From Linanthus parryae (taxonomy: Eukaryota > Streptophyta > Magnoliopsida > Ericales > Polemoniaceae): a stretch of DNA of 64,000 bases. The stretch is taken from the NCBI GenBank assembly GCA_023055425.1, contig JALGPY010000007.1, positions 87,197,136 through 87,261,135 on the forward strand, read 5' to 3'. Below, one piece after another: positions 12,331 through 24,100 of this stretch. The stretch's first letter is position 1; each line of letters begins with the position of its first letter. Under the pieces are notes generated by a model, which made no database searches, was not told the DNA's origin, and worked only from the letters and a program-made list of their open reading frames with translations. Made by a program: the position numbers and the translations under genes.

Positions 12331-13202
12331 TTAATTCACACTCTTACCAGTTGTGTCCTTATCAAAGGACAGAGATGAACTCATAGGAGTCCTTACTACC
12401 ATGGACTGAGACATGTTATACTTGTTTAACAAGTCCTTGGTATACTTCCCTTGATGCACAAATATTCCTTTCTTCATTTGATGAACATGTAATCCAAGAA
12501 AGAAATTGAGTTCTCCCTTCAAGCTCATTCTAAACTCCCTGCAAATTATACTTGAAAACTCTTTTGAAAGATCATCATTAGTAGCACAAACAGTATATCA
12601 TCAACATAAATATGTACTAATAGCAAGTCCTTTTCATGATTCTTAGTGAAAAGAGTTTTGTCCACCAGACCTCCCTTAAAACAATTGTCAAGTAAATATT
12701 TTGAGAGTCTGTCATACCAAGCCCTTGGAGCTTGCTTTAAGCCATAAAGAGTTTTTTCTAGTTGGTAAACATGATCAGGGAAATTATCATCTTCAAAACC
12801 TGGTGGATTAGCAACATAAACTTCTTCTTGTAAATAACCAATTAAGAAAGCACATTTAACATCCATTTGATAAAGCTTTATGTGTTTATGGAATTCAAAT
12901 GAAAGAAGTATTCTTATAGCTTCTAACCTGGCAACAGGAGAAAATGTCTCCTCATAATCAATTCTTTCCTCTTGATTATACCCCTGTGCCACAAGGATGG
13001 CTTTGTTCATCAAAACCTTACCATTTTCATCAAGTTTATTCCTAAAAACCCATCTGGTTCCAATAGCAGATTGATTCATTGGACTTGGAACCAAGTTCCA
13101 AACCTTGTTCCACTCAAACTCATTCAGCTCATTCTGCATTTCAATGATCCAATCTGCATCTTCTAGTGTCTCCTTTGCATTCTTAGGCTTAATCAAGGAC
13201 AC
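12331..13202 (-). pseudogene. Copia-1 reverse transcriptase
   Basis: The main frame (12546-13202, 218 codons) starts in the segment before RT, with DADWIIEMQNELNEF and NKVWNLVP. It runs through TRWVFRNKLDENG, FSPVARLEAIRI, the motif-A region QMDVKCAFL (catalytic Asp present, usual Asn after Leu changed to Ile) and LYGLKQAPRAWYDRLSKYL, to the active-site IYVDDILF near 12600. A frameshift follows at once. The connection region continues in 12331-12528 with LNFFLGLHVHQMKKGIFVHQ. The enzyme would copy RNA to cDNA in cytoplasmic particles; this copy is broken. Confidence 0.85.
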
Positions 13203-13264
13203 AAAGGCACTGCATGCACAAAGATTCTTTCGTTGTCCTCTTGTTTGAGTTCAGTGGTTGGATC

Positions 13265-13747
13265 TTAAATAATGTTGTCTATAGGATGGTCTGATAAGTA
13301 CTTGAACTTATTCCTTGGTGTCCATCTATAAGATCCTTCAAGAATTTGAAATTTTGACACAGTAGTTGAAGTACTTGGCTTTCTATCAGTATCAATCCCA
13401 AAGCTTTGAGATTTGGGCTCAGATGTCTGTTCAAAGCTTTGAGATTTTCCTGAAGATTCCTGCAGAACAATTTTGCTTCCTTTTTCTTTCTCACAATCAT
13501 CATCAGCAGCATCATAATTATTCAAATTGAGATCTGCAAAACTTTCACTGCGATAATCATCAGTACTTTCATCAAAGACGACATGAATGCTCTCTTCAAC
13601 AATATTAGTTCTCTTATTGACAACTCTATAAGTCTTGCTAGACTGAGAATAACCAAGAAAAATACCTTCACCACTCCTAGCATCAAACTTTCCAAGATTA
13701 TCCTTACCATTATTATGCACATAACAAGTACAGCCAAAAGGCTTCAA
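13265..13747 (-). pseudogene. Copia-1 integrase C-terminal region and linker
   Basis: A 160-codon frame starting MKPFGCTCYVHNNGKDN and continuing GEGIFLGYSQSSKTYRVVN, the usual segment after the Copia integrase core. The later part is a poorly conserved acidic linker to RT. It includes two copies of the family palindrome at about 13395 and 13433, which encode repeated QSF/EQ-like residues. Confidence 0.8.
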
Positions 13748-14480
13748 ATAAGAAACACTTGGCTTTCTGCCTTTGAAAATTCGTAAGGAGTTTTATTCAA
13801 AATAGGCATGATCAAACATCTATTGAGCACATAATTGGCAGTGTTAACAGCTTCTGCCCACATATGCTTTGGCAAATTACTTTCAAGTAGCATGGTTCTA
13901 GACATATCTTCAAGTGTCTTATTTTTCCTCTCTACTACTCCATTCTGATGAGGAGTTCTAGGTGAAGAAAAGTTTTGTGAGATGCCATGCTTTGCACAAA
14001 ATAAATCAAAATCAAGTTGATCAAATTCTCTACCATGATCACTTCTAATTGATGCAACATGTAAGTTTTTCAAAGTTTGAAGCTCCTTACAAAGCTTTGA
14101 GAATTCAGATAATGCTTCAGACTTATCTTTAATGAACATAACCCATGTAAATCTAGAGTAATCATCTACCACAACAAGCATATATCTCTTACCTTTGGGT
14201 TTCTGTACCCTCATAGGACCACACAAGTCCATATGCATCAATTCTAAAGGTCTGGAGCTACTTATAAAGTTCTTTGGCTTGAATGAACTCTTGGTCTGTT
14301 TACCTTGGGTACATGCCTTGAAAATCTCATCATCTTTGAACTTCAAGTTAGGTAAACCTCTTACCAACTATTTTGTGATGAGCTTGTTCCATGTATGCAT
14401 GCTAATATGACCAAGCTTCCTATGCCAAAGCTTTGAGTCTTCCTTCAAAGCTTTGAGGCACTACAAACTTTCACCTGCAA
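13744..14480 (-). pseudogene. Copia-1 integrase core
   Basis: A 207-codon frame (13744-14367) holding the whole catalytic core: first Asp in ELMHMDLCGPM, second Asp in IRSDHGREFDQ, Glu in NGVVERKNKTLEDMSR. All three acidic residues are present. The zinc-binding HHCC part to the right is only partly readable (a CTQGKQTKSSF end is in frame). Integrase would insert the cDNA. A frame change near 13750 separates it from the C-terminal segment. Two adjacent palindromic words lie at about 14428-14460. Confidence 0.85.
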
Positions 14481-14548
14481 GTTTGTTAGTACTAAAAGCA
14501 TAAACATTATGTGATCTAGGAGCAGTGAGTATGCAATTACCAGATTTC

Positions 14549-14840
14549 TCATCTTGCAGCACACATTTCTCCTTGTAAAATACTAAGTAGATTACCTTTA
14601 TTACCTTTATCACATAACTGAGATATACTAAGTAGATTATACTTTAAACCTTCAACCAAATAGACATCATAAATTAAACTTGCAGAATCATTACCAATAC
14701 TTCCAATACCCAGTATATTGCATTTAGCTTTGTCACCAAGTGTGATTGTTCCTCCTGAGTTTTCTTTGAGTTCTATAAACAAAGACTTCTTTCCACTCAT
14801 GTGTCTGGAGCAACCAATATCCAGAAACTATTTCTGATCC
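14549..14840 (-). pseudogene. Copia-1 protease
   Basis: On the minus strand the sequence just before MSGKKSLFIELKENSG reads LDIGCSRH. The expected active-site triplet is Asp-Ser-Gly, so the Ser is changed to Ile here. Copia-2 at 56190 keeps DSG in the matching position. Downstream YDVYLVEGLKYNLLSISQLCD is typical of the Copia protease-integrase bridge, followed by a frameshift. Confidence 0.75.
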
Positions 14841-14849
14841 TTCAAAACC

Positions 14850-15579
14850 TTGGTGACAGCCTGTAAAATTTTATCAATGCTTCAACAGGCTATCAGACCA
14901 AGTGTATAATTTGGATTCATACTCATAATCAACCATATTAGGTGGTCTAACTCCTTTTGGAACCCAAATCTGTCTCACTTGTCCCTTAAGCTAATAAGGA
15001 TAGGTATTCCTCAAAATGTGAGGTTCTATCCTTCTAAAGGGGCAAGTAAACTTAATATGTCCAATTTGTTCACAGTAATGAAATTTTGGAGAATGTTTGC
15101 TTCCTGATTTAGAAATGTGGTTTGGTTTATTTTTGGAAAATTTGGACTATAACCAATTCCACTTTTGTAAACAAAAAGCATACTTCCTCCAAGTATAAGA
15201 TTGAATTTGTGTTCAGAGCCAGCAAAGGTTGACAAGATTTTCTTAGATTCTTGAAGCTCTTAGTCAATGAAGTTTTATGTTGCTCTAAATCATCAAACTG
15301 GTTCTTTAGATCAACATACTTATCAGTTAAAAGAGAGTTTTGATCAACATCATCTTGGACTTGTGTCGTCAAAGCTTTAAATCTAATTTCCAAGGCTTTG
15401 AAGTCACTATCTATTTTCAACATAGTAGCTTCAAAACATTTGTTTTGAAAATTTAAATCTAAATTCTCCTTTGCTTGCACATGAACTCTCATTGTCAATG
15501 AATCAATCTCATTCCTATAACTTTCCTCATTTAAAAAACATGCTTTTGAGGATTTCAGGTAAAACATCAGATGGACTTG
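14850..15579 (-). pseudogene. Copia-1 gag, part downstream of the Tat-1 insertion
   Basis: Matches the Copia-2 gag C-terminal half: a coiled-coil-like Lys/Glu/Asn-rich stretch (ENLDLNFQNKCFEATMLKID, then two FKAL repeats, then LTDKYVDLKNQFDDLEQHK) and, further on, IWVPKGVRPPNM near 14950. The frame is broken many times. It joins the segment at 25585-26757 once Tat-1 is removed. Confidence 0.75.
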
Positions 15580-15682
15580 TGTAGATACTGCTTTCCAGAC
15601 AGGCGGATCATTGCCACGTGGCAGCCATCCAACACATCCAATTGTGCTCCATCCACACCGGATCACCACCCGTGCTGATCCA
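15580..15682 (+). mobile_element. Tat-1 5' LTR remnant
   Basis: About 103 bp nearly identical to the start of the 3' LTR at 24987, breaking off after GAGACAGGGCC. The sequence jumps directly to protease-region DNA, so roughly 500 bp of LTR plus leader and gag are missing. Confidence 0.85.
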
Positions 15683-15699
15683 CGTGGGGGCTACGAGAC

Positions 15700-16190
15700 A
15701 GGGCCTTTAGACCGCAAAGACTAATCATCAATTTCGACGATTCGGACAGAAGAGCTGACATCAACCACCAAAGGCCATTATATGTAACGGCCACGATCAA
15801 CCACGTCGAATTCAAAAGAGCCTTTGTTGATGGTGGAGCTGCGGTAAACGTCATTCCCTTGGGCACCCTAGAGATGGCAGGGCTTCCCAGGCATAAGATG
15901 GTCAAGAAGCCCTCGCCCATGACGGGGTTTGGAAGTGGCTCCATATAGACTCTGGGCTGGATCAGTTTGGGAGTCCGGATCGGGCCGATAAACTTCTCCG
16001 CCAAATTCCACGTCATCGAGGCCGAAACGACTTACCACATGATTATTGGGCGAGCATGGATTAACCGCTTTGACGCCTTAACTTCAACAGTTCACCATGT
16101 GATGAAAGGACATATGGAAAGAAAGGATGGTCAAAATACCCGCTTCGGTGAATCCTTTCAATCTGGAGGAGGCACATTTACATAAGCGGT
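15700..16190 (+). pseudogene. Tat-1 protease
   Basis: In the readable frame: VEFKRAFVDGGAAVNVIP, with the Asp-Gly-Gly active-site triplet used by many Tat proteases, then LGTLEMAGLPRHKM. One stop falls near 15947, then LGVRIGPINFSAKFHVIEA and YHMIIGRAWI, the usual end of the fold. A retropepsin-type aspartic protease would cut the Gag-Pol polyprotein. The 5' part of the polyprotein is lost. Confidence 0.75.
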
Positions 16191-16323
16191 ATGGTTCACG
16201 GAGATGGAGGACAGGCCGCTCCCGGCCCCTTTTCGGCCAACTCCTTTGTCCAGATGGGAGGACATCCAGAATAAGTGACCAGCTGGAGCAATAGTAATAC
16301 GGGAGGAGTCGGGAGAACAACCT

Positions 16324-17530
16324 GTGAGGAAGGACGCCCTTAAAATAGCCAAAAACATCTACACCTTGAAGAGGGTCATGGAGCATGCTGAAGACGGCAG
16401 ACCAGTGGGTAGCTTCTACTCCAAAAGAAAGAAGTGCTATCGCGTCGAGGGTGTTCCCAGACAAATTTGCAAGCTATCAGAGGCTCCTAGTGTGAGTGAG
16501 GGAAACCCGTTAGTTGAGGAAGTCAAAGATGCACATGAGTGCATGGAAGACCGCCCACAACCGCAAAAGCAGGAACTCAAGGAGGTATTCCTCAGCCCTG
16601 ATGAGGAAAAGCAAAGACCCGACTACCTGAGCACAGACCTCAGCGATACAGAAGAGAAAAAGCTGGTCCAGCGGCTAAAAGAGTACCAGGACGTGTTTGC
16701 ATGGGATTACGACAAAATGCCGGGACTGGACCGAAGCATCACTATGCATCGCCTGGATGTCATCCCAGGATCGAAACCAGTCAAGCAGAGCACGAGGAAC
16801 TTCCGTCCTGAGATCAATGTCAAGATCAGGGAGGAAAGGTTCAAACTGCTAAATGCCAAATTCATAGAACCCAACCATCATCCCACCTGGCTTGCAAACA
16901 TAGTCCCCGTGTTAAAGAAAAATGGAAGCCTTCCTGTATGTGTATATTTCAGAGATCTGAACAAATTCTGCCCAAAATATGACTTCTCTTTTCCGAACGT
17001 AGATCTCTTGATTGACTCCATTGCAGGCCACAAGATGTTCAACTTTATGGGCGGATTCAGTGGCTGTAACCAGATCAAGATGGACCCTGAGGAGGCGGAG
17101 AAGACGAAGTTCATAAAATCGGTAGGGGTCTTCAATTACACGGTCATGCCCTTCGGTCTGAAGAACGCAGGAGCCATATACCAGCGCGCAATAATGGCAC
17201 TGTTTCACGACATGATGGACCAAGAAGCCGAATTCTATGTGGATGATCTAGTGGTTAAGTCAAAGAAGAAAGAAGACCACATGAAAAATCTAAGAAAGGT
17301 TTTCGACAGATGTTGCGCATTTTAGTTAAAGATGAACCCTATGAAGAGTGCATTTGGGGTAACCTCTGGTAAATTCCTAGGTTGCGTGATCCACAGGCAT
17401 GGGATCGAGCCTGACCCCACCAAGATCTCGGCAATACCAAATCTTTCTGCACCGCAATCCCAAACTGCATTGAAGGCATTTCTAGGAAAGTTGTCTTACT
17501 TACGGGGTTTATACCGGAAATTGCGGAATT
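16324..17530 (+). pseudogene. Tat-1 reverse transcriptase with lost catalytic Asp
   Basis: The main frame (16324-17325) contains the pre-RT segment YQDVFAWDYDKMPGLD, the finger region, VPVLKKNGSLPVCVYFRDLN and LPVCVYFRDLNKFCPK. The motif-A region reads FMGGFSGCNQI where FMDGFSGYNQI is expected: codon 17050-17052 is GGC, so a catalytic Asp has become Gly. Then come VMPFGLKNAGAIYQRAI and an intact FYVDDLVVKS. A stop at about 17325 and a further frame (17332-17532) carry the thumb/connection (SGKFLGCVIHRHGIE). The enzyme would be inactive. Confidence 0.85.
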
Positions 17531-18038
17531 GACCTTCTGCTTTAGCAATCTGCTAAAAACGAACGCAACGTTCCTCTGGACAGAAGAGCATCAAGCTGCA
17601 TTCGAGAAACTGAAGAGACTGCTAACATCCCCGAGGGTCATGATCGCACCACAGTTGGGAGCACCTCTATTATTGTACCTCACTTCAACTGAAAGGTCGA
17701 TTGGAGCACTACTGTCCCAGGAGTTCGAGGGACAAGAAAGATCGGTGTATTACATCTCCCGCATGATCCAATCAGCAGAATCAAGATACATAGACATAGA
17801 GCGGCATTGCTTGTCTTTGTTTTTCGCAGTTAGGAAGTTAAAACATTACTTTGCTTCCCGCAAAGTGGTGGTTGTAACGAAGAACGATCCCATACGTTAT
17901 CTACTGGGACATTCACCTCCCTCAGGGAGGCTTGCAAAATGGTACATGACCATCTCGCAGTATGATATCACATGCACGCGACCTAAGGCCATAAAATCAC
18001 AAGCATTGGGAGATCTGCTCGCACAATTCCCGGACTAG
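17529..18038 (+). pseudogene. Tat-1 first RNase H (gypsy type)
   Basis: A 170-codon frame: FLWTEEHQAAFEKLKRLLTS, LLLYLTSTERSIGALLSQE, RSVYYISRMIQSAESRYIDI and KLKHYFASRKVVVVTKNDPI. The order matches the usual gypsy RNase H fold, but acidic positions are poorly kept (no clear Asp where DAS is usual), which is typical of the vestigial first RNase H of Tat elements. It overlaps the RT frame end by a frameshift. Confidence 0.75.
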
Positions 18039-18104
18039 AAGCACGAGCCCGTGCAAGAGGGGCTCGAGGTGCCCAAAATATATGCAACCAGCAAAGAGTA
18101 CTGG

Positions 18105-18535
18105 AAGCTACAATTTGACGGATCATCTACAAGATCAAGGGAGGAATTGGAGTAGTACTCATCAAGCCTGACCAAGAGGTTATCCAGATGTCAACGAAGC
18201 TGGACTTTGCGGTAACTAACAACGAGGCAGAATATGAGGCTCTGATCACGGGACTTCTTGCAGCTAGAGCCTTGGAAGTCAAGAATCTTGTCATCATGGG
18301 GGACTCAAAGTTAATTGTCAAACAAACCTCGGGAGAATATGCTCTAAAGGAGATAAATCTGCTCAAATATCAGTCAATTGTGCTGAAGCTGGTTCAGAGT
18401 TTTGAGTTTGTCAAGTACGAGCACACTCCCAGATCTGACAATCGTCATGCAGACGCATTGGCTACTTTAGGGTCAAAAATCAGCTCAGATAAATGTCCTA
18501 CGAAGATATCAATTGGGGTCAAGAAAACCCCGTGA
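18105..18535 (+). pseudogene. Tat-1 second, archaeal-type RNase H
   Basis: It begins YWKLQFDGSST (first Asp), then after a frameshift near 18140 continues as 18188-18535: VTNNEAEYEALITGLLAA (Glu), VIMGDSKLIVKQTSGEY (Asp), HTPRSDNRHADALATL (final Asp). All four catalytic acidic positions are visible. Two RNase H domains in one pol are known for the Tat lineage, where the second is thought to have been acquired and the first decayed. Confidence 0.8.
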
Positions 18536-18551
18536 TTGGTAAAAGACCTAT

Positions 18552-20053
18552 GTGAATAAGGACCTCCGGAAGAATCGGACTGGAGGCAGCCCATTCTGCG
18601 CGCGATGGCTGACGGAACCAGCAAGGAAACATGTGTTTCTATCAAGAGATTTTGCATACACGATGATTTGCTTTATCACAAGGAACCCTGGACAAGATTC
18701 ATCAAAATTCTTATGGGGACAACGAGATCTCCATCCAAAGGTATGGAATATACTGGCCGCATATGTCATATTTCGCTGCCATCATACAAAACAACTGCGA
18801 GAGGTCTTCTTTAATCAAAAACACCATGGAGATTTCTGCAATAGAGGACGATTGGCGACAGCCAATAATCGATTACCTTCAAGAGGGAATTGTACCCACC
18901 AGTAGAAAGGAAGCTGAAAAGCTCAAAAGAAAGGCCAATACATATATTTTCCAAGAAAACATACTGTGGCGAAAGGGGCATAATGGAAATTCGCTCAAAT
19001 GCCTGCATGGACAAGAAGCCCAAGAAGTCATGTAAATGTCGCACCAAGTGGAACACCAAGGGGGTGCGAACTTATGCCGACAACTCTTGACGGTGGGGTA
19101 CTTCTAGCCAACCACGGAGGCCGACTGCCGCGCGAAGGTCAGAAGGTGCCAGCAATGCCAATTTCATGGCAATCTAGTACATGCTCCCGCGGTTGACCTA
19201 CATGCGCTAGGGACCCCCATGGCCATTTCATACTTGGTCCCTGGATTTCAATGGGACAATACGACCCCCCTCGAGGGGGAATGAATACATCCTTACAGGA
19301 ACGGAGCAGTTCACCAAGTGGGTAGAAGAAATCCCACTCAAGACAGAAAATGCGGCGGCAGTAGTCAAGTTCATCCAGAAAAACATCATTCACCGCTTTG
19401 GCATTCCCAACACTCTTTTGTCCAAAAATTGAACTCCCTTCGTCAGTCGCCCGGTAGCCGTGAAATTAATGGATTACAATATCAGACAGGTGTTCTCCAC
19501 GCCTTACTACCCGAAGGGAAATGGGCAATCGGAAGCGACCAACAAAACACTGCTGCGAATATTAATTAAGATGGTCACAAACGATCACAAGAAATGGGCA
19601 GATTCATTAGGAACGACACTTTGGGCATATCGAACATCACCTTGGACTCCCACTGGGACTTCCCCCTTCCTGCTATGCTACGGAACAGAAGCGATTGTCC
19701 CCTCCGAAGTCAAAGTAAACTCAGCAAGATTGGCTTTCAGTGCCTTGTACAACAACGAGCGTGACCATGATCTGATCCTTTTGGAAGAAAAACGCGAGAA
19801 AGCCACTAGAGTAAACCTTAAGTACAAGGAAAGGATCGCGCGTGCATACAACACGATGGTCCAGAATAGGGACTTTGCGGCAGGTGATCTCGTGCTACGA
19901 GCCTCCGATCATTGCATGCGCGAAGCAGCCCACCCCAAGTTTGCGGCTAATTGGGAAGGACCCTTCGAGGTAAAGGAAGTATTCGACAGTGGATATTGCA
20001 AAATTTTGCGTTGCCATGGAGCTGCTACAACCCCACAACCAATCAACATGTGA
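18552..20053 (+). pseudogene. Tat-1 integrase
   Basis: The N-terminal zinc-binding part (about 18840-19100) is split over several frames. The core around 19300-19440 has TKWVEEIPLKTENAAAVVKF and HRFGIPNTLLSKN, followed by a stop at 19430-19432. The usual SDNG is changed to SKN-stop, so the second catalytic Asp is lost. The rest (19460-20053) is open: STPYYPKGNGQSEATNKTLL (Glu present), WAYRTSPWTPTGTSPF and a long basic C-terminus ending near ATTPQPINM. It is non-functional. Confidence 0.8.
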
Positions 20054-20118
20054 TGGCTAAAAAAAGTACTATCCTTAGCCCCTTCTGTTTATTTGCTTGC
20101 AATATCCTTTCTTTAAAT

Positions 20119-20167
20119 CCTCCCATATGAGGATCGAATTATTGAAAATACCCCTCCCATATGAGGG
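20119..20167. repeat. Two CCTC/GAGG hairpins
   Basis: CCTCCCATATGAGG (20119-20132) and CCCTCCCATATGAGGG (20152-20167). The stem is 4-5 bp and the loop CCATAT is shared. They precede the larger hairpin array. Confidence 0.7.
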
Positions 20168-20240
20168 CTCTTTTGTCAAAATTATCAGTTTGCCACTCTG
20201 GCTAATGGGTCACCGGCCGAACACAATACCAAGACATGAT

Positions 20241-20530
20241 CCTATCTCATAAGATAGCAGTCTAAGCCTATCTCACACGATAGCAAACTCCAAAGCCTAC
20301 CTCCTATGATAGTGGCAGAATGAAGCCTATCTCAAAAGAAAGCAACATAAGCCTATCTCACATGATAGTAGTAAAAGCCTATCTCATACGATAGCAATAT
20401 AAGCCTATCTTACGTGATAGTGGCAAAAGCCTATCTCCTACGATAGCAATACAGGCCTATCTCACATGATAACGGCAAATGCCTATCTAACATGATAGCA
20501 ATACAAGCCTATCTCATAGGATAGTAGGGA
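20241..20530. repeat. Eleven-unit tandem hairpin array of Tat-1
   Basis: About eleven units, mostly 26 bp, each with GCCTATCTC, a few variable bases, then GATAG and a short A-rich tail. The arms CTATC and GATAG pair in most units while the loop (CACAC, CATAC, CACAT, CCTAC, ATAGG) varies. Units 3, 4 and 8 have a broken arm. A single further unit lies at 20770-20790. Non-coding, between pol and the antisense gene. Confidence 0.85.
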
Positions 20531-21160
20531 AATAATTAGGCTTCCTGCCCAAATGGTAGCCTAACGCGAAGGAGTCTATGTTATTGGACAAAAAATCATG
20601 TGCAAAAACAGCACAGGGAATATTCGGGGATCATACAAGGGAGGCCCACCCGCATGATTGCCTATAAGAGGGGCCAAAGTCTTCGCAGCCTAAAGGTAAA
20701 TCCACTTCATCAAATAGAAGTGCGACAACACTAACTCATAATGTAGCAGGAGGCGCGTGATAATTGCCCGCAAGCCTATCTCATACGGTAGCAATAAAAA
20801 TCCTGTCAAGTCATAACTTGCAGAAAGAGAATTTGCTTAATAGTGTGCTTGCCTAAAAAAGGGCACAAAACAACACTTGCCCTTGAGGGACAATCATATA
20901 GTCAAGCATTTAGTACTTATGAAAATATAACACAAGGAATGGACAATAGATGTACATATACATATTGTCCACATTCTACCAGTATTACAGCCACACAGGG
21001 CACAAAGCAAAAGCAGGACAAGAAAAACGTTTTCTTGTCAAGACAGCCTCATTCTTCGAAGAAATCCTTCAGCAAAGAATCTCGCACTGACAGCTTGAGG
21101 GAGTTAGCAGCGAGCTCTGCAATACGGGCTTTTCTGGCTTCATGATGCTTCGTTGCCTCA
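20531..21160. other. Tat-1 non-coding spacer
   Basis: Sequence between the hairpin array and the antisense gene. A 100-codon plus-strand frame at 20843-21145 has no recognisable domain and looks random. One isolated hairpin unit lies at 20770-20790. Confidence 0.5.
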
Positions 21161-24100
21161 TTCAAATCCTTGGCTTGGCGCTCGAACTCTTCCCTCCGCG
21201 CGGCAAGATCTGCTGTCTCCCTTTTAAAATTAGCAAGCTCATTCCAAAATTAGCAGAGTTATTAATTCTTGTCAACCACTGTGCGAGGAAGCGCAAGTCC
21301 AACCGTCCTGCTGCAAGCTGTTCAAGCTTTTTCACGCTTGCAAGGAACTCTTGGGCTTTAGCTGGTGTGTTACTTGCAGGAGTAGCCTGATACAGCTCTC
21401 TCAGGAAAGCAACCAACTCTTTGAATGTTTTCCCTCTGTCTTCTGGAGACAGCTCTAGCACTTGCACAAAATCAGCATGGAAAGACACACGAACTTTCAT
21501 AAGCCACTCCAGGCAGGCTTGATCAATATCTACATGCACAAGCGCGATAAGATACTCGGCAAAGTGTGGGCTTCAAAATCAGGGTATGATTAGCAACGAT
21601 AAGGTTGGGCTTACAAGTTCCTTCGATACTTTGCTGAAGGGGAGCGATGGGCAATGTCGCCCGCAAGCAAGCACTAGCTATGACGGTCAGTTCCTCATCA
21701 GCTCTAGCCTCACGTGCGAAATATGCCTCAGGAATTACCAAGTCCCTCCTCACAGCAACAGGAGATGCGGTTTGCGAGCCCCTTATCTCGAATGGATTCT
21801 CGGAGGAAAGAACGTCAAAATCCAAAACAAAATCACCCAGAAAAGAGAAAACCTGGGAAGACTCGGCGTGGAAGAGGGGCCACCCTGATTTAGTTCAATC
21901 GTACCGATGCCCTCGGCGAGGGCAGGGGCCTGCTGGGAGGCAGATATTGGAACATTAGTAGTAATTCCCCTCGCACAAGGAGCACGTTCTCTTAACACCA
22001 CATCACGCCTGGGGGGAGCGGTTTTTCCAAAACCCTCCTCACGAGCAATATCGTTCACAGGAGACACATCTCGTTCAGCGCATAAGTCTCGTGCAATGTC
22101 TTCTTCATCTGAAGAGATGAGTATAGATGGCTCTTCATCCTGCCTCTCGATACACGCAAGGCGTCTGTCGTCAGCAGCACGCTTGCTCACCACGGCCTCC
22201 TCTGCCTCCCCTTTGCCAGGAGTTTCACCTGCCACAAAATAAGAATAAGAGCTCCACAAATTCAACAGGCATGGTTACCAAGAAAATAGGTATGTCCCTT
22301 ACGTGCTGAGGATCTCGAGCTTGCTTGGCCGGTTGTCCCAACGCGAGGGATCTTTGGTTCCCGCATGAGTATCTCACTGAAATGAGTCTCATAACGAAGT
22401 CTCATTCTCAAAGAGCTCTTCCCATTAGAAGCCAGGAAAGCTACCAGTGCATCAGAAACCAGCAACTCAACTTCGGGAGACATAGGCATTGCTGGCTCAA
22501 TACGGTTTTAGAGAATGGATTATCCTTGCAAGGCTGCTCTTTCCTCCCGTATGCGAGCAGTAAAACTCGCGCTGCTATCTCCGGAAGCAAAACGCCTCAG
22601 ACAACACTAAAGTCATGATACTAGTTAAACAGGAGAAGGCAAGCGCGTTTGTACATAAAGTGAACGAAGTAGCGTGAGCATACCTAAACAAAAGAATTGG
22701 AATACTTGTCCCTAGCCATGAAGGATTTACGCTTAGAAATTTAAATCTTTTCTTCAAGAATTAGCTGGGCGCATAAATGCCGATCTTTGGCCAGGAGGGA
22801 AAAGTAGCCATAACTGCAATCATCACGGCTACAGAGTGCCTCAAAAGGATACTCGTTGGTTGAAAATATAGGCATCCTGTTAGGAGAAGGGATATCATGA
22901 AAGTTGAGCAGTAGACGAGTCTGGAAGTTCCAGAAGGATACCCAGTTCGGAGTATTTCGACCCCTCCTTTCACGCGAGGGTTGGATCAAAGGAAGCTCAG
23001 GAAGAAATGAGGACACACCCTTACCACACAAGAGACTGTCATAGCAACCCCAGTCAACGGGTTTAGGCCACAGTGAAGGAGCAACGGCTTCATAGCCAAA
23101 TTGGGGACTGACGCGAACAGGGTCATACGGAACGGTAACCTGTTCATAATCGCCGGAAAAATCAGTATCCAGCACGTATTCAGGTAGCGCGGGAAGAAAT
23201 CCTCTTCGAACCCAGTTCACAAAACTGCTGAAAGACCAATCACCTTTAGTTATGTGCTCAGCGGAAAGAGTGATATCTTGCTTCGGATATAAGTCCTCCC
23301 ATAAATCTATATTCTCATCCTTGAAATAGGTAGCGTAGGGTCGACGTGCAAAGAAGCTAGCATCGTCGACTATCAAGCCAAATGTCCGCTGTGGAGCCTC
23401 CGTATTATACCAGCGCCACGCTAGAGGACTCTGGAAGATCTGAGGGACGCTAGGAGTATTCCAAAGGCCCACCTTCAAAGGAATAGGGTCATATCCAGGC
23501 CATATCTCGAAAGACCACAGGGACAGAAAGGCAGTATTAACAAAGGTACAAACGTTGACTCTTCCCCACGACTGTTCGACATGAGCAGCAGCCAAGTCAA
23601 GGCGGTGATACAAAGAGCCCAGCACGAGTGGGCCTAGGGCTACCTTTTGTCTATGTGATAACCTCACTGCAATCGGAAGTACGTGCATAAAGACTCCGTC
23701 ATGGGGAAACCCATCTACGAAATAGCGCGACAACCACACGCAAATATAGCCGCAAAGGTTAAAATGAAACCCTTTTCCTACAACACTGATGACCGCCTCC
23801 GGGTCTTTGTCCCGCCACTCGCGAGCCACGGAGGGATCAACAAAGTCTTTAAAGAAGTCCATGAGCCATTTTGACTAATTGTTCTTTGGACCAGAGGATA
23901 TACGTGGGAAGTCGCGCCGGGCATCCATTTCGAGCCAGTTCTTCCCATATCCGCTACACGGACCCTCATATCTTCAAATAATTGAATCTCGTCTGGGTCG
24001 GTTAAAGGCGCTAAGGGATCAATGATTCCCATGCTTGGGAGGTTCAGCAAGACCTCCACGTCCTCCAAGGTAGGCGCAACCTCAAGATAGGAGAGATGAA

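Noticed and set aside
20119..20800. Regular repeats with palindromes, considered as a CRISPR array
   Set aside because: The units are contiguous variants without unique spacers, inside a plant retrotransposon, with no cas genes.
22741..23862. The 373-codon minus-strand frame as an independent host gene
   Set aside because: It continues the plant-mobile-domain frame of 23778-24437 and lies wholly between Tat-1 integrase and its 3' LTR, so it belongs to the element.
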